From: Brevibacillus ruminantium
GTDB taxonomy: Bacteria; Bacillota; Bacilli; Brevibacillales; Brevibacillaceae
NCBI RefSeq assembly: GCF_023746555.1
Contig: NZ_CP098755.1
Span: forward strand, 245,001-309,000
Direction: 5' to 3'
DNA length: 64,000 nt
The notes beneath the pieces are model-generated. The model was not told the DNA's origin, ran no database searches, and saw only the letters and a list, made by a program, of their open reading frames with translations. Within the stretch, counting starts at the first letter, position 1. Each line of letters opens with the position of its first letter. This document shows, piece after piece, positions 48,457-59,933 of the stretch. The position numbers and the translations under genes are program-made.

Positions 48457-49287
48457 ATGGGTATCAAAAAGTTTAAACCGACTTCTCCTGGTCGTCGCCA
48501 AATGACGGTTTCTACATTCGAGGAGATCACCACATCGACTCCCGAAAAATCCCTGTTGGCGCCTCTGAGCAAAAAAGCTGGACGCAACAACCACGGGAAA
48601 ATTACCGTTCGTCATCACGGTGGCGGTCATAAACGTAAATATCGCATCATCGACTTCAAACGGAACAAGGATGGCATCGTAGGTCGCGTAGCTACAATCG
48701 AATACGATCCAAACCGTTCTGCAAACATCGCCCTGATCAACTATCTGGACGGTGAGAAGCGCTACATCATCGCTCCTCATGGCCTGAAAGTTGGCGATGA
48801 GATCGTTTCCGGCGCAGATGCAGACATCAAAACCGGTAACGCACTGCCACTGGCTAACATCCCAGTTGGTACTACCATCCACAACATCGAGCTGAAGCCT
48901 GGCAAAGGTGGACAATTGGTTCGCGCAGCAGGTTCCTCCGCTCAATTGCTGGGTCGTGATGGTGACTTCGTAATCGTTCGTCTCTCTTCCGGTGAAACTC
49001 GCCGCATCCACAACGTATGCCGCGCGACTATCGGTCAAGTAGGAAACATCGATCACGAACTGTTGAACATTGGTAAAGCTGGTCGTTCCCGTTGGTTGGG
49101 TATTCGTCCAACTGTACGCGGTAGCGTAATGAACCCGAACGATCACCCGCACGGTGGTGGTGAAGGTCGCGCTCCGATCGGACGTAAAGCACCTGTTACT
49201 CCTTGGGGTAAACCGACTCTCGGTCTCAAAACCCGCAAGAAGAAAAACAAATCCGATCAATATATCATCCGTCGCCGCAAGAAGTAA
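48457..49287 (+). CDS. rplB: Ribosomal protein L2
   Basis: 276 residues. [38 protein letters not shown] and the C-terminal [18 protein letters not shown] contain the conserved His near the peptidyl-transferase centre. It is among the most conserved large-subunit proteins. ATG follows AAGGAGGG. Confidence 0.97.
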   Translation: MGIKKFKPTSPGRRQMTVSTFEEITTSTPEKSLLAPLSKKAGRNNHGKITVRHHGGGHKRKYRIIDFKRNKDGIVGRVATIEYDPNRSANIALINYLDGEKRYIIAPHGLKVGDEIVSGADADIKTGNALPLANIPVGTTIHNIELKPGKGGQLVRAAGSSAQLLGRDGDFVIVRLSSGETRRIHNVCRATIGQVGNIDHELLNIGKAGRSRWLGIRPTVRGSVMNPNDHPHGGGEGRAPIGRKAPVTPWGKPTLGLKTRKKKNKSDQYIIRRRKK

Positions 49288-49336
49288 GGCAGGGTGAGAC
49301 AATAACCGAACGCCTTTGGCGAAGGGAGGTTCACAC

Positions 49337-49618
49337 ATGGGTCGCAGTTTGAAAAAGGGTCCTTTCGTAGATGATCACTTGATGAAAAAAGTTGAAGTAT
49401 TGAACGAAAAGAACGAAAAACGCGTGGTGAAAACCTGGTCTCGTCGCTCCACAATCTTCCCTGATTTCGTGGGACATACGTTTGCAGTCTATGACGGCCG
49501 CAAGCATGTACCGGTATACGTAACAGAAGATATGGTCGGTCACAAACTGGGTGAATTTGCACCAACTCGTACCTTCAAGGGTCACGTCGATAACGACAAG
49601 AAATCCAAGAAGCGCTAA
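49337..49618 (+). CDS. rpsS: Ribosomal protein S19
   Basis: 93 residues from ATG 49337 behind AAGGGAGGT; an in-frame start at 49316 lies before the site and was rejected. [20 protein letters not shown] and [31 protein letters not shown] are family sequence. It binds the 30S head with S13. Confidence 0.97.
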   Translation: MGRSLKKGPFVDDHLMKKVEVLNEKNEKRVVKTWSRRSTIFPDFVGHTFAVYDGRKHVPVYVTEDMVGHKLGEFAPTRTFKGHVDNDKKSKKR

Positions 49619-49647
49619 TTTTCTCTTGACAGAGAGGAGGTACAAAG

Positions 49648-49980
49648 ATGGAAGCTAAAGCAATTGCTCGCTATATTCGTATTGCCCCTCGTAAAGTTCG
49701 CCTGGTGGTAGACTTGATCCGAGGCAAGCAGGTTGGTGAAGCGTTGGCGATCCTGAAACATACGCCGAAGGCTGCTTCTCCGGTCGTGGAGAAACTTCTG
49801 AAATCGGCTATCGCTAACGCAGAGCACAACTACGAAATGGATCCGAACGGACTTGTTGTAGGGAAAATCTTCGTGGACCAAGGTCCAACACTGAAGCGTT
49901 TCCGCCCGCGTGCGATGGGTCGCGCAAGCCGCATCCACAAGCGCACAAGCCACATCACAGTGGTACTAAACGAGAAATAA
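49648..49980 (+). CDS. rplV: Ribosomal protein L22
   Basis: 110 residues. [20 protein letters not shown] and the beta-hairpin region [21 protein letters not shown], which lines the exit tunnel, are intact. Changes in that hairpin cause macrolide resistance elsewhere; none is obvious here. The start has GAGAGGAGG. Confidence 0.97.
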   Translation: MEAKAIARYIRIAPRKVRLVVDLIRGKQVGEALAILKHTPKAASPVVEKLLKSAIANAEHNYEMDPNGLVVGKIFVDQGPTLKRFRPRAMGRASRIHKRTSHITVVLNEK

Positions 49981-49993
49981 GGAGGGATTACGT

Positions 49994-50656
49994 GTGGGTC
50001 AAAAGGTAAGCCCGGTTGGTCTTCGTATCGGCATTATCCGCGACTGGGAGTCCAAATGGTTCGCTGACAAGGACTTCGCAACCCTGTTGCACGAAGACCT
50101 GAGAATCCGCAAATTTGTAAAAGGGCGTCTGAAAGATGCTGCTGTTTCTACGATTGAAATCGAACGTGCAGCTAACCGCGTAAACGTTACGATTCACACC
50201 GCTAAGCCTGGTATGGTAATCGGTAAAGGTGGCTCAGAGGTTGAAATTCTGCGCAAATCCCTGACCGAACTGACTGGCAAGCGTGTTCACATCAACATCA
50301 ACGAAGTGAAGAAGCCTGATCTTGATGCTACTCTGGTAGCTGAAAATATCGCTCGTCAACTGGAAAACCGTATTTCTTTCCGTCGTGCACAAAAGCAATC
50401 GATCACTCGTACGCTGCGCGCTGGTGCGAAAGGAATCAAAACTCTGGTCAGCGGTCGTCTTGGCGGTGCTGACATTGCGCGTTCCGAAGGTTACAGCGAA
50501 GGTACTGTTCCGCTTCATACGCTCCGTGCTGACATCGATTACGGTACAGCCGAAGCACACACCACATACGGACGCATTGGCGTAAAAGTGTGGATCTACC
50601 GTGGAGAAGTCCTTCCTACGAAGAAGAACGTAGCGACTGAGGAAGGAGGCAAATAA
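49994..50656 (+). CDS. rpsC: Ribosomal protein S3
   Basis: 220 residues from GTG 49994 ([13 protein letters not shown]) behind GGAGGG, which overlaps the rplV stop region. The KH domain ([18 protein letters not shown]) and the C-terminal domain are complete. S3 forms part of the mRNA entry site and helicase activity. Confidence 0.96.
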   Translation: MGQKVSPVGLRIGIIRDWESKWFADKDFATLLHEDLRIRKFVKGRLKDAAVSTIEIERAANRVNVTIHTAKPGMVIGKGGSEVEILRKSLTELTGKRVHININEVKKPDLDATLVAENIARQLENRISFRRAQKQSITRTLRAGAKGIKTLVSGRLGGADIARSEGYSEGTVPLHTLRADIDYGTAEAHTTYGRIGVKVWIYRGEVLPTKKNVATEEGGK

Positions 50657-50658
50657 AC

Positions 50659-51093
50659 ATGTTAACGCCAAAACGCGTGAAACACCGCAAACAACATCGC
50701 GGAAAAATGGCTGGTAACGCAAAAGGTGGCACTACTGTTGCTTTCGGTGAATACGGCTTGCAAGCTCTCGAGCCTGCATGGGTAACGAACCGTCAGATCG
50801 AAGCTGCCCGTATTGCGATGACTCGTTACATCCGCCGTGGCGGTAAAGTATGGATCAAAATTTTCCCTGACAAGCCAATTACGCAAAAGCCGCTTGAAGT
50901 ACGGATGGGTTCCGGTAAAGGTTCTCCTGAGTACTGGGTAGCGGTAGTGAAACCTGGCAAGATCATGTTTGAACTTGCTGGTGTATCCGAAGAAGTCGCT
51001 CGCGAGGCTATGCGCCTGGCAATGCACAAACTGCCTATCAAGTGCAAGTTCGTGAAGCGGGAAGAAGTGGGTGGTGACGCACATGAAGGCTAA
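50659..51093 (+). CDS. rplP: Ribosomal protein L16
   Basis: 144 residues. [19 protein letters not shown] and [14 protein letters not shown] are signatures. It contacts the A-site tRNA elbow. It overlaps the rpmC start by 11 bases. Confidence 0.97.
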   Translation: MLTPKRVKHRKQHRGKMAGNAKGGTTVAFGEYGLQALEPAWVTNRQIEAARIAMTRYIRRGGKVWIKIFPDKPITQKPLEVRMGSGKGSPEYWVAVVKPGKIMFELAGVSEEVAREAMRLAMHKLPIKCKFVKREEVGGDAHEG

Positions 51094-51280
51094 TGAGTTC
51101 CGCAATTTGACCACTGCCGAGATCGAACAAAACGTTGTCTCCTTGAAAGAAGAGCTGTTCAACCTTCGTTTCCAGCTGGCTACTGGTCAACTCGAAACCA
51201 CGTCTCGCATTAAACAAGTGCGTAAGGATATTGCTCGTGCGAAAACCGTCCTGCGCCAAAGAGAATTAGGGATCGGCTAA
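51083..51280 (+). CDS. rpmC: Ribosomal protein L29
   Basis: 65 residues from ATG 51083 inside the end of rpl[39 protein letters not shown] is the two-helix family fold, located near the tunnel exit. A GTG at 51071 would add four residues. Confidence 0.95.
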   Translation: MKANEFRNLTTAEIEQNVVSLKEELFNLRFQLATGQLETTSRIKQVRKDIARAKTVLRQRELGIG

Positions 51281-51301
51281 TAACAGGAAGGAGGTTCGAA
51301 C

Positions 51302-51568
51302 ATGACCGCAGAACGCAAAATGCGTAGAACCATGGTAGGTCGCGTTGTTTCCGACAAAATGGATAAAACCATTGTTGTAATGGTAGAGACCTACAAAAAA
51401 CACACGCTGTACGGCAAACGTGTGAAGTACTCCAAAAAGTTCAAGGCTCACGACGAAAACAACTCTGCGAAAACAGGCGATATCGTGGAAATCATGGAAA
51501 CTCGCCCATTGTCCAAAGACAAGTGCTTCCGCTTGGTTCGTATCGTCGAAGAGGCAGTAATTGTATAA
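51302..51568 (+). CDS. rpsQ: Ribosomal protein S17
   Basis: 88 residues. [19 protein letters not shown] and [24 protein letters not shown] match the OB-fold family. It binds the 5' domain of 16S rRNA. It starts behind GGAGG. Confidence 0.97.
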   Translation: MTAERKMRRTMVGRVVSDKMDKTIVVMVETYKKHTLYGKRVKYSKKFKAHDENNSAKTGDIVEIMETRPLSKDKCFRLVRIVEEAVIV

Positions 51569-51610
51569 CTCACATTTTCGGGTAACTAAATCCGAAAGGA
51601 GGAACAGTAA

Positions 51611-51979
51611 ATGATCCAAACTCAGTCGAGATTGGCTGTTGCTGACAACTCCGGTGCAAAAGAACTTATGTGCATCAAGGTTCTGGGTGGGTCCGGTCGC
51701 AAAACGGCGAACATCGGTGATGTTATCGTGTGCTCCGTTAAATCCGCTACACCCGGTGGCGTTGTCAAGAAAGGCCAAGTAGTTAAAGCGGTTGTAGTAC
51801 GCAGTAAGCGTGGCGTTCGCCGTCCTGATGGTTCTTATATCCGTTTCGATGAAAACGCAGCGGTTATCATTAAAGATGATCAATCTCCTCGTGGTACTCG
51901 TATTTTTGGACCGGTAGCACGTGAACTTCGTGAAAAAGACTTCATGAAGATCATCTCCCTGGCTCCTGAGGTAATCTAA
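51611..51979 (+). CDS. rplN: Ribosomal protein L14
   Basis: 122 residues. [28 protein letters not shown] and [18 protein letters not shown] are signatures. It forms intersubunit bridges with 16S rRNA and binds RsfS. It starts behind AAAGGAGG. Confidence 0.97.
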   Translation: MIQTQSRLAVADNSGAKELMCIKVLGGSGRKTANIGDVIVCSVKSATPGGVVKKGQVVKAVVVRSKRGVRRPDGSYIRFDENAAVIIKDDQSPRGTRIFGPVARELREKDFMKIISLAPEVI

Positions 51980-52028
51980 TTGAACGGAAATACTCTGGTA
52001 GTTTGCTCGATAGGAGGTGCACCAAGCG

Positions 52029-52343
52029 ATGCACGTTAAGAAAGGCGACACTGTTATCGTAATAACGGGTAAAGACAAGGGTAAAAAAGGTCGCGTTCTC
52101 GCTGCTTACCCGAAGAAAGATCGCGTCCTGGTAGAAGGTATCAACCTGATCAAAAAACACTCTCGTCCAACCCAAACCAATCCGCAAGGCGGCATTGTAA
52201 CGCAAGAAGCACCGATTCATGTATCCAACGTATCCTTGATCGATCCAAAGTCCGGCGCAGCAACACGTATCGGTTACAAGGTACTGGATAACGGTAAAAA
52301 AGTTCGGTACGCGAAAAAATCTGGCGAAGTTCTCGACAAGTAG
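52029..52343 (+). CDS. rplX: Ribosomal protein L24
   Basis: 104 residues from ATG 52029; GTG 52017 lies within the TAGGAGGTG site and was rejected. [24 protein letters not shown] is the KOW motif. It is an early assembly protein of the 50S subunit. Confidence 0.96.
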   Translation: MHVKKGDTVIVITGKDKGKKGRVLAAYPKKDRVLVEGINLIKKHSRPTQTNPQGGIVTQEAPIHVSNVSLIDPKSGAATRIGYKVLDNGKKVRYAKKSGEVLDK

Positions 52344-52372
52344 TAGTCAGATTGGAAAGGAGGATGTCCTAG

Positions 52373-52915
52373 ATGGCAGCAAGACTGAAAGAAAAGTTCC
52401 AAAGCGAAATCGTGCCTAGCCTGATGAGCAAGTTTGGTTACTCTTCCATCATGCAGGTTCCGAAAGTAGAAAAGATCGTAATCAACATGGGTGTTGGTGA
52501 AGCAGTAGGCAACGCCAAAGCTCTGGATGCAGCTGTGGAAGACTTGCAAATTATCGCTGGTCAAAAGCCAGTAGTAACTCGTGCGAAGAACTCCATCGCA
52601 GGCTTCAAACTGCGTGAAGGTATGGCAATCGGTGCGAAAGTGACTCTGCGCGGTGAGCGTATGTACCACTTCCTCGACAAACTGATGAACGTATCTCTTC
52701 CACGTGTACGTGACTTCCGCGGTATTTCCTCGAAAGCGTTCGATGGTCGCGGCAACTACACACTCGGTCTGAAGGAACAACTGATTTTCCCTGAGATCGA
52801 ATACGATAAAATTGACAAGGTTCGCGGTATGGACATCGTAATCGTTACTTCCGCGAAAACTGACGAAGAAGCACGTGAATTGCTAACACAAATGGGTATG
52901 CCATTCCGTAAATAA
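52373..52915 (+). CDS. rplE: Ribosomal protein L5
   Basis: 180 residues. [18 protein letters not shown] and [22 protein letters not shown] are signatures. It carries 5S rRNA into the central protuberance and contacts P-site tRNA. It starts behind AAAGGAGG. Confidence 0.97.
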   Translation: MAARLKEKFQSEIVPSLMSKFGYSSIMQVPKVEKIVINMGVGEAVGNAKALDAAVEDLQIIAGQKPVVTRAKNSIAGFKLREGMAIGAKVTLRGERMYHFLDKLMNVSLPRVRDFRGISSKAFDGRGNYTLGLKEQLIFPEIEYDKIDKVRGMDIVIVTSAKTDEEARELLTQMGMPFRK

Positions 52916-52939
52916 ACCCCATCGTAAGGAGGGAAGAGT

Positions 52940-53125
52940 GTGGCAAAGAAATCAATGGTCATCAAGCAACAACGGACACCGAAGTTTGCAGTACGTGCTT
53001 ACACGCGTTGTGAGCGCTGCGGACGTCCTCATTCCGTTTTGCGCAAATTCAAACTCTGCCGTATTTGCTTCCGTGAACTTGCTTATAAAGGCCAAATCCC
53101 TGGCGTGAAAAAAGCAAGCTGGTAA
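52940..53125 (+). CDS. rpsN: Ribosomal protein S14, zinc-binding short form
   Basis: 61 residues from GTG 52940 behind AAGGAGGG. The zinc pairs CERC and CRIC are both present, so this is the zinc-dependent type Z form. Many Bacillales keep a zinc-free paralogue elsewhere for zinc starvation; none is in this window. Confidence 0.95.
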   Translation: MAKKSMVIKQQRTPKFAVRAYTRCERCGRPHSVLRKFKLCRICFRELAYKGQIPGVKKASW

Positions 53126-53152
53126 TTTGAAACGGGAAGGAGGTTCTCTCTC

Positions 53153-53551
53153 ATGGTTATGACTGATCCAATCGCTGACATGCTAACGCGTATTCGTAAC
53201 GCCAACATGGTTCGCCACGAGAAAGTGGAGATCCCGGCGTCCACGATCAAGAAAGACATTGCTCGCATCCTGAAAGAAGAAGGTTTCATTCGCGATGCCG
53301 AGTTCATTGAAGATAACAAACAAGGGATCATCCGTGTTTTCCTGAAATACGGTGCGAACAACGAGCGCGTAATCACCGGTCTGAAACGTATCTCTAAACC
53401 AGGTCTGCGCGTTTACGCAAAAAGCACTGAGATCCCTAAAGTTCTTGGCGGTCTGGGTGTAGCCCTGATCTCTACGTCTACTGGCGTAATGACCGACAAG
53501 CAAGCTCGCCAAGCTCATGTAGGCGGAGAAGTTCTCGCTTACGTTTGGTAA
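53153..53551 (+). CDS. rpsH: Ribosomal protein S8
   Basis: 132 residues. ATG 53153 is 9 bases after AAGGAGG; ATG 53159 is a less well placed alternative. [28 protein letters not shown] and [26 protein letters not shown] are family sequence. In E. coli S8 represses the spc operon. Confidence 0.96.
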   Translation: MVMTDPIADMLTRIRNANMVRHEKVEIPASTIKKDIARILKEEGFIRDAEFIEDNKQGIIRVFLKYGANNERVITGLKRISKPGLRVYAKSTEIPKVLGGLGVALISTSTGVMTDKQARQAHVGGEVLAYVW

Positions 53552-53584
53552 TAACTGATTGCAATAGCACAGGAGGTGCACCAC

Positions 53585-54121
53585 ATGTCTCGTGTCGGTA
53601 GAAAACCGATCGTGGTCCCTGCAGGCGTTACCCTCGCTCTGAACGGTACTGAGCTGACGGTAAAGGGCCCTAAGGGTCAACTCGTTCGTAACTTCCATCC
53701 GGAAATCACAATCAACATTAGCGAAAACGAAGTAAACGTTGAGCGTCCTAGCGATAACAAGCTGCACCGCTCTCTCCATGGTACGACTCGTGCTCTGGTT
53801 GCCAACATGGTAAAAGGCGTATCGGAAGGCTTTACTCGTACACTGGAGCTGGTAGGTGTAGGTTACCGTGCTGCGAAAGCAGGAAACGGTGTTACACTGT
53901 CTCTCGGTTTCTCCCATCCAGTAGAGGTAACTCCTGAAGCTGGTCTGGAAATCGAAGTGCCAAACCAAACCACACTGGTGGTTAAAGGTATCGACAAAGA
54001 GCGCGTAGGCCAACTCGCGTCTGAAATTCGCGCCCTCCGCAAACCTGAGCCATACAAAGGCAAAGGGATCAAGTACAGCGACGAAGTTGTTCGCCGTAAA
54101 GAGGGTAAAAAAGGTAAATAA
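53585..54121 (+). CDS. rplF: Ribosomal protein L6
   Basis: 178 residues from ATG 53585 behind [22 protein letters not shown] and the C-terminal [23 protein letters not shown] are signatures. It lies near the factor-binding site and sarcin-ricin loop. Confidence 0.97.
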   Translation: MSRVGRKPIVVPAGVTLALNGTELTVKGPKGQLVRNFHPEITINISENEVNVERPSDNKLHRSLHGTTRALVANMVKGVSEGFTRTLELVGVGYRAAKAGNGVTLSLGFSHPVEVTPEAGLEIEVPNQTTLVVKGIDKERVGQLASEIRALRKPEPYKGKGIKYSDEVVRRKEGKKGK

Positions 54122-54154
54122 GCTTCGTAGTTTTATGAGAAGGGAGGCCGCCTA

Positions 54155-54517
54155 ATGTTTACGAAAGCTGATAAAAACAAAGCTCGGAAAAAACGCCACC
54201 TGCGCATTCGCAAGCGCCTGGCTGGAACGACTGTACGTCCTCGTCTGAACGTATTCCGTTCTTCCAAGCACATCTATGCGCAAGTGATTGACGATTCTAC
54301 TGGCACTACTCTGGCACAAGCATCCTCTCTGGATAAAGAGCTTGGCTTGAAAAATGGTGCAAATGCAGAAGCTGCTGCAGCAGTAGGTACACTGATTGCA
54401 AAACGTGCTCAAGAAAAAGGTCTGAACGATGTCGTTTTTGACCGTGGCGGATACATTTATCATGGACGCATTAAAGCACTCGCAGAAGCCGCTCGTGAAG
54501 CTGGCCTGCAATTCTAG
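54155..54517 (+). CDS. rplR: Ribosomal protein L18
   Basis: 120 residues. A basic N-terminal tail is followed by [20 protein letters not shown] and [25 protein letters not shown]. It binds 5S rRNA with L5. It starts behind GGGAGG. Confidence 0.97.
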   Translation: MFTKADKNKARKKRHLRIRKRLAGTTVRPRLNVFRSSKHIYAQVIDDSTGTTLAQASSLDKELGLKNGANAEAAAAVGTLIAKRAQEKGLNDVVFDRGGYIYHGRIKALAEAAREAGLQF

Positions 54518-54535
54518 CAACAAGGAGGGAAAGGA

Positions 54536-55033
54536 ATGCGTATCGACTCTAGCAAATTAGAGCTGGAAGAAAAAGTTGTCGCCGTTAACCGTGTTGCGAA
54601 AACGGTTAAAGGTGGACGTCGTATGAGCTTCAGCGCGCTTGTAGTAGTCGGCGACCGTAATGGTCACGTAGGTGCTGGTATGGGTAAAGCTCAAGAAGTA
54701 CCGGACGCGATTCGCAAGGCGATTGACGACGCTAAGAAAAAACTGATCCGTGTACCGATGAAAGGAACAACGATTCCTCACGAAGTACTGTGCCACTTCG
54801 GTTCCGGTAAAGTTCTCATCAAACCGGCTTCTGAAGGTACCGGTGTTATCGCAGGCGGACCTGTCCGCGCGGTTCTGGAGCTTGCTGGTGTAGGTGACAT
54901 CTTGAGCAAGTCTCTTGGTTCCAACAACCCCATCAACATGGTCAACGCTACGCTGGAAGGCCTCGGCCGTCTGAAAACAGCGGAAGACGTCGCGAAACTG
55001 CGCGGTAAGACTGTTGACGAGTTGTTGGGTTAA
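54536..55033 (+). CDS. rpsE: Ribosomal protein S5
   Basis: 165 residues. [27 protein letters not shown] is the double-stranded-RNA-binding fold. [12 protein letters not shown] and the C-terminal domain are complete. S5 influences decoding accuracy and mRNA entry. It starts behind AAGGAGGG. Confidence 0.97.
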   Translation: MRIDSSKLELEEKVVAVNRVAKTVKGGRRMSFSALVVVGDRNGHVGAGMGKAQEVPDAIRKAIDDAKKKLIRVPMKGTTIPHEVLCHFGSGKVLIKPASEGTGVIAGGPVRAVLELAGVGDILSKSLGSNNPINMVNATLEGLGRLKTAEDVAKLRGKTVDELLG

Positions 55034-55049
55034 TAAGGAGGGAATGAAC

Positions 55050-55235
55050 ATGGCAAAATTGCAAATCACCCTCAAACGCAGCCTGATCGGCCGCACTGTC
55101 GATCAAAAAGACACGGTTAAAGCACTGGGTCTCCGTAAAATCAACCACTCTGTGGTAAAAGAAGACAACGCTGCGATCCGCGGTATGGTCTTCAAAGTGA
55201 AGCACCTGGTTGAAGTAAAGGAAGTAGAAGCGTAA
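55050..55235 (+). CDS. rpmD: Ribosomal protein L30
   Basis: 61 residues from ATG 55050, 8 bases after AAGGAGG; ATG 55044 is only 2 bases from it. [35 protein letters not shown] is the family sequence. Confidence 0.96.
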   Translation: MAKLQITLKRSLIGRTVDQKDTVKALGLRKINHSVVKEDNAAIRGMVFKVKHLVEVKEVEA

Positions 55236-55268
55236 TCGCTCATTTTATACGGTTAGGAGGTGCAAGGT

Positions 55269-55709
55269 ATGAAATTGCATGAACTGAAACCTGCTGAAGG
55301 ATCTCGTCAAACTCGTAAGCGCGTTGGTCGTGGTATCGGTAGCGGTACGGGTAAAACAGCTGGTAAAGGTCATAAAGGTCAAAACGCTCGTTCTGGTGGC
55401 GGCGTACGTCCAGGATTTGAGGGTGGTCAAAACCCACTGTTCCGTCGTCTGCCTAAGCGCGGTTTCAACAACATCAACCGTAAGGAATACGCGGTTGTAA
55501 GCTTGGATGCGCTCAATCGTTTTGAAGAAGGCACCGTGGTTACTCCTGAACTCTTGAAAGAAACCGGTGTAATCAGCGCACTGCGTGACGGTGTAAAAGT
55601 TCTTGCAAACGGCGAACTCACAGTGAAGCTGACCGTAAAAGCACACAAGTTCTCCAATGCAGCTGCTGAGAAGATCGCACAAGTCGGTGGAACAACCGAG
55701 GTGATCTAA
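55269..55709 (+). CDS. rplO: Ribosomal protein L15
   Basis: 146 residues from ATG 55269; GTG 55260 lies in the TTAGGAGGTG site. [38 protein letters not shown] is the glycine-rich N-terminus. Its stop codon directly abuts the secY start. Confidence 0.96.
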   Translation: MKLHELKPAEGSRQTRKRVGRGIGSGTGKTAGKGHKGQNARSGGGVRPGFEGGQNPLFRRLPKRGFNNINRKEYAVVSLDALNRFEEGTVVTPELLKETGVISALRDGVKVLANGELTVKLTVKAHKFSNAAAEKIAQVGGTTEVI

Positions 55710-57005
55710 TTGTTAGCATCCTTGACTAACATTTTTAAAATAGGCGACCTCCGTCGTAAGATTTTCTTTACGCTGATGATGTTGGTCGTCTTCCGAATCG
55801 GGAGTTTCGTCCCAGCCCCTAACGTGAACGTCGAGTTGTTTCAGCAGAACACGAACCAATTTTTGGGGTTGTTAAACACCTTCTCAGGTGGCGCGCTGCA
55901 TAACTACTCGATTTTTGCAATGGGTATCATGCCGTACATTACGGCATCGATTATCATGCAGCTTCTGTCCATGGATGTTGTACCCAAGTTTACCCAATGG
56001 GCACGTGAAGGCGAAGTCGGACGTCGCAAAATCGCGACGGTCACTCGTTACTTCACCATCGTGCTCGCGCTGATCCAGTCTGTGGGGATGACAATTGGTT
56101 TTAACAACATGGCTCCAGGACTGTTAAAAGATAGTTCCATCGGCAGCTACGTGCTGATTGCGCTCACGCTGACAGCAGGAACCTCGTTCCTGATGTGGAT
56201 GGGTGAACAAATTACCGAGAAGGGTATTGGAAATGGGATATCGATTATCATCGTTGCGGGTATCGTAGCCAACATTCCAAACGGGATTGCGACGATTTAC
56301 ACGACGCAGTTCGCTGATCCTGCTCAGAATTTGTTCTTTGCAATCTTGAAAGTGTTGATTATCCTTCTGGTCATCATCGCGATTATTGTCGGGGTTATCT
56401 TCATGCAGCAAGGTGTGCGGAAGATTCCGGTGCAGTACGCAAAGCGTGTGGTTGGACGCAAGATGTACGGTGGTCAATCTACCCACATCCCGCTGAAAAT
56501 CAACTCTGCTGGTGTCATTCCCGTAATCTTCGCGGTCTCGCTCGTCATGTTCCCTTCGACGATCGCGCAGTTCTTTTTGGATGCTTCCGGTACTGGTATG
56601 GCCAACTGGATCTACACACATTTTCAACCTAGCGCACCGCTTGGGATGACGCTTTATGCGATCTTGATTATTGGTTTCACGTATTTCTACACATTTGTAC
56701 AGATTAACCCTGTACAACTGTCGGAGAATATGAGGAAAAACGGCGGTTACATTCCAGGTATCCGGCCCGGTAAAAATACCGAGGTGTACATTACCCGTAC
56801 GTTGAACCGTCTTACTTTGGCTGGCGCCTTGTTCTTGATGACAATCTCTATATTGCCATTCTTCTTCAGCAAGCTGGCCAACCTGCCCCAACAGATTTAT
56901 ATTGGAGGCACGTCGCTCTTGATCGTAATCGGGGTTGCTCTCGATACGATGAAGCAGATCGAAAGCCAGATGATCAAGCGCCATTACCAAGGGTTCATCA
57001 AGTAA
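55710..57005 (+). CDS. secY: Preprotein translocase subunit SecY
   Basis: 431 residues starting at TTG 55710, directly after the rplO stop, with GAGGTG inside rplO as its site. Ten membrane segments are visible. The cytosolic loops MDVVPKFTQWAREGEVGRRK and NGGYIPGIRPGKNTE bind ribosome and SecA. It forms the protein-conducting channel with SecE. The rare TTG start plus abutting genes implies coupled translation. Confidence 0.95.
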   Translation: MLASLTNIFKIGDLRRKIFFTLMMLVVFRIGSFVPAPNVNVELFQQNTNQFLGLLNTFSGGALHNYSIFAMGIMPYITASIIMQLLSMDVVPKFTQWAREGEVGRRKIATVTRYFTIVLALIQSVGMTIGFNNMAPGLLKDSSIGSYVLIALTLTAGTSFLMWMGEQITEKGIGNGISIIIVAGIVANIPNGIATIYTTQFADPAQNLFFAILKVLIILLVIIAIIVGVIFMQQGVRKIPVQYAKRVVGRKMYGGQSTHIPLKINSAGVIPVIFAVSLVMFPSTIAQFFLDASGTGMANWIYTHFQPSAPLGMTLYAILIIGFTYFYTFVQINPVQLSENMRKNGGYIPGIRPGKNTEVYITRTLNRLTLAGALFLMTISILPFFFSKLANLPQQIYIGGTSLLIVIGVALDTMKQIESQMIKRHYQGFIK

Positions 57006-57018
57006 CCGAGGTAATTGA

Positions 57019-57732
<714 letters not shown>

Positions 57733-57737
57733 CGTGC

Positions 57738-58484
57738 ATGATTATCCTAAAGTCGAAAGCAGAACTTGAGGTTATGCGCGAAGCCGGTCGGATTGTCGCA
57801 CTCACCCATCAAGAACTGGCCAAGGTGATCAAGCCTGGCGTAACGACAAAGCAACTGGACGAATTCGCCGAAACCTTTATCCGCAGCATGGGAGCCATTC
57901 CATCGTTTAAAGGCTACGGAGGCTTTCCAGGAAGTATCTGTACTTCAGTCAATGAAGAACTCGTACACGGGATCCCAGGGAAACGGGCGTTGCAGGATGG
58001 GGATATCGTCAGCATCGATATCGGTGCACAGTTTGAGGGGTTCCATGGTGACTCCGCTTGGACGTACCCGGTCGGCAAGATTACAGAAGACGATCAACGT
58101 TTGCTGCGAGTGACGGAAGAGTCGTTGTACAAGGGGCTGGAAAAGGCGATACCTGGTGCGCGACTGTCCGATATTTCCCACGCGATTCAGGTCCACGCAG
58201 AAGCTGCAGGCTTCACACTCGTTCGCGAGTATGTGGGGCATGGGATCGGGCAAAACCTGCACGAAGATCCTCAGGTTCCAAACTATGGGCCTCCGGATCG
58301 GGGTCCACGGTTGAAACCGGGAATGGTGTTGGCAATCGAACCAATGGTCAATGCCGGCGAACGTTATGTCCGCACTTTGGAGGACAATTGGACGGTTGTT
58401 ACAGTGGATCGGAAAAGATGTGCTCATTTTGAACACACCATCGCGATTACGGAAGATGGCTATGAGATTTTTACAAGGGCGTAG
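57738..58484 (+). CDS. map: Methionine aminopeptidase, type I
   Basis: 248 residues. The metal ligands lie in [22 protein letters not shown] (two Asp), [14 protein letters not shown] (His), AIEPM (Glu) and FEHTIAI (Glu). It removes the initiator Met from nascent proteins. The start is 5 bases after the adk stop with GAGGG as site. The KOW-protein gene found next in B. subtilis is absent. Confidence 0.96.
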   Translation: MIILKSKAELEVMREAGRIVALTHQELAKVIKPGVTTKQLDEFAETFIRSMGAIPSFKGYGGFPGSICTSVNEELVHGIPGKRALQDGDIVSIDIGAQFEGFHGDSAWTYPVGKITEDDQRLLRVTEESLYKGLEKAIPGARLSDISHAIQVHAEAAGFTLVREYVGHGIGQNLHEDPQVPNYGPPDRGPRLKPGMVLAIEPMVNAGERYVRTLEDNWTVVTVDRKRCAHFEHTIAITEDGYEIFTRA

Positions 58485-58602
58485 CTGAGGCACAACGGTC
58501 GCTTCGGATTGTCGTCCAACGTGTCGACGATAAGTTCGTTCTTTACGTTTTCAGCAAAACTCATGGTCTGACTGAAGCTACAGCAGAAAGGAGAGTTTCA
58601 CG

Positions 58603-58821
58603 ATGGCAAAAGACGATGTAATTGAAGTAGAAGGTACGGTAATTGAACCTTTGCCCAATGCCATGTTTCGGGTAGAATTGGAGAATGGGCACAAAGTGCT
58701 CGCTCACGTTTCGGGGAAAATCCGCATGCATTTTATCCGCATCCTGCCTGGGGACAAGGTAACCGTTGAACTGTCGCCTTACGATTTGACTCGCGGACGG
58801 ATTACGTACCGCTACAAATAA
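58603..58821 (+). CDS. infA: Translation initiation factor IF-1
   Basis: 72 residues, exactly family length. [39 protein letters not shown] is the OB fold. It binds the A site during initiation. It starts behind AAAGGAGAG. The 118-base gap before it shows no gene. Confidence 0.97.
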   Translation: MAKDDVIEVEGTVIEPLPNAMFRVELENGHKVLAHVSGKIRMHFIRILPGDKVTVELSPYDLTRGRITYRYK

Positions 58822-58965
<144 letters not shown>

Positions 58966-58990
58966 GTAAACAAGGAGGTGCTTTTGACAC

Positions 58991-59359
58991 ATGGCACGTA
59001 TTGCAGGCGTTGACTTGCCTCGCGAAAAACGCGTGGAAGTTGCTCTTACCTACATCTTCGGTATCGGGCGTCCCACGTCTCAAAGAATTCTGTCCGCTGC
59101 TGGTGTAAACGCGGATACTCGCGTTCGTGATCTGACAGAAGATGAAGTGGCAAAACTGCGTGAGTTCATCGATAAAAACATCAAGGTGGAAGGCGATCTT
59201 CGTCGTGAGATCTCCCTGAACATCAAACGTCTGATGGAAATTGGTTGCTTCCGTGGTATCCGCCATCGTCGTGGTCTCCCTGTTCGTGGCCAACGCACCA
59301 AAACAAACGCTCGTACGCGCAAAGGTCCACGCCGTACAGTAGCGAACAAGAAGAAGTAA
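58991..59359 (+). CDS. rpsM: Ribosomal protein S13
   Basis: 122 residues. [26 protein letters not shown] and [20 protein letters not shown] are signatures. It forms head bridges and contacts P-site tRNA. It starts behind AAGGAGGTG. Confidence 0.97.
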   Translation: MARIAGVDLPREKRVEVALTYIFGIGRPTSQRILSAAGVNADTRVRDLTEDEVAKLREFIDKNIKVEGDLRREISLNIKRLMEIGCFRGIRHRRGLPVRGQRTKTNARTRKGPRRTVANKKK

Positions 59360-59375
59360 AGGAGGGTAATGGGAC

Positions 59376-59777
59376 ATGGCGAAAAGAAAACAGGCGACGG
59401 CTACTCGTACCCGTCGTCGTGACCGTAAAAACGTTGAAGTCGGCGTAGCACATATCCGTTCTACGTTCAACAACACGATCGTGACTATCACTGATCCGCA
59501 CGGCAACGCGATCTCTTGGTCCAGTGCCGGTGCCCTCGGCTTCAAAGGCTCCCGCAAAAGCACACCATTTGCAGCACAAATGGCCGCTGAATCGGCTGCT
59601 CGTGTAGCAATGGAACATGGCATGCGTTCTCTTGAAGTGATGGTAAAAGGTCCAGGTGCAGGTCGTGAAGCAGCGATTCGTTCTCTGCAAGCAGCAGGTC
59701 TTGAAGTCAACATGATTAAAGACGTGACGCCGATTCCGCACAATGGTTGCCGTCCACCAAAACGTCGCCGCGTGTAA
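59376..59777 (+). CDS. rpsK: Ribosomal protein S11
   Basis: 133 residues. [24 protein letters not shown] and [18 protein letters not shown] are signatures. It lies on the 30S platform near the mRNA exit. It starts behind AAAGGAGGG. A structured 156-base gap follows before rpoA. Confidence 0.97.
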   Translation: MAKRKQATATRTRRRDRKNVEVGVAHIRSTFNNTIVTITDPHGNAISWSSAGALGFKGSRKSTPFAAQMAAESAARVAMEHGMRSLEVMVKGPGAGREAAIRSLQAAGLEVNMIKDVTPIPHNGCRPPKRRRV

Positions 59778-59864
59778 CGGGTTTATAAGGTTCAGAACAT
59801 GTCCATACTAGAATGGTAAATTCTGATTTTAGCTTGTCATGCACGCATACGGTAAACCGCCGGG

Positions 59865-59906
59865 GAAATTCCTGAGTGGGCGAACGTTTGCCCACCCAAG
59901 AATTTC
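59865..59906 (+). promoter_or_regulatory. Two-layer hairpin ahead of rpoA
   Basis: GAAATTC (59865-59871) pairs with GAATTTC (59900-59906). Inside, GTGGGC (59876-59881) pairs with GCCCAC (59890-59895). There is no T-run, so it is a leader structure rather than a terminator. Confidence 0.5.
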
Positions 59907-59933
59907 GACGTTTTGAAGGAGGGTTTGTTTATA

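Noticed and set aside
58485..58602. Expected small KOW-protein gene between map and infA
   Set aside because: B. subtilis has such a gene here, but no frame in this 118-base gap resembles it.
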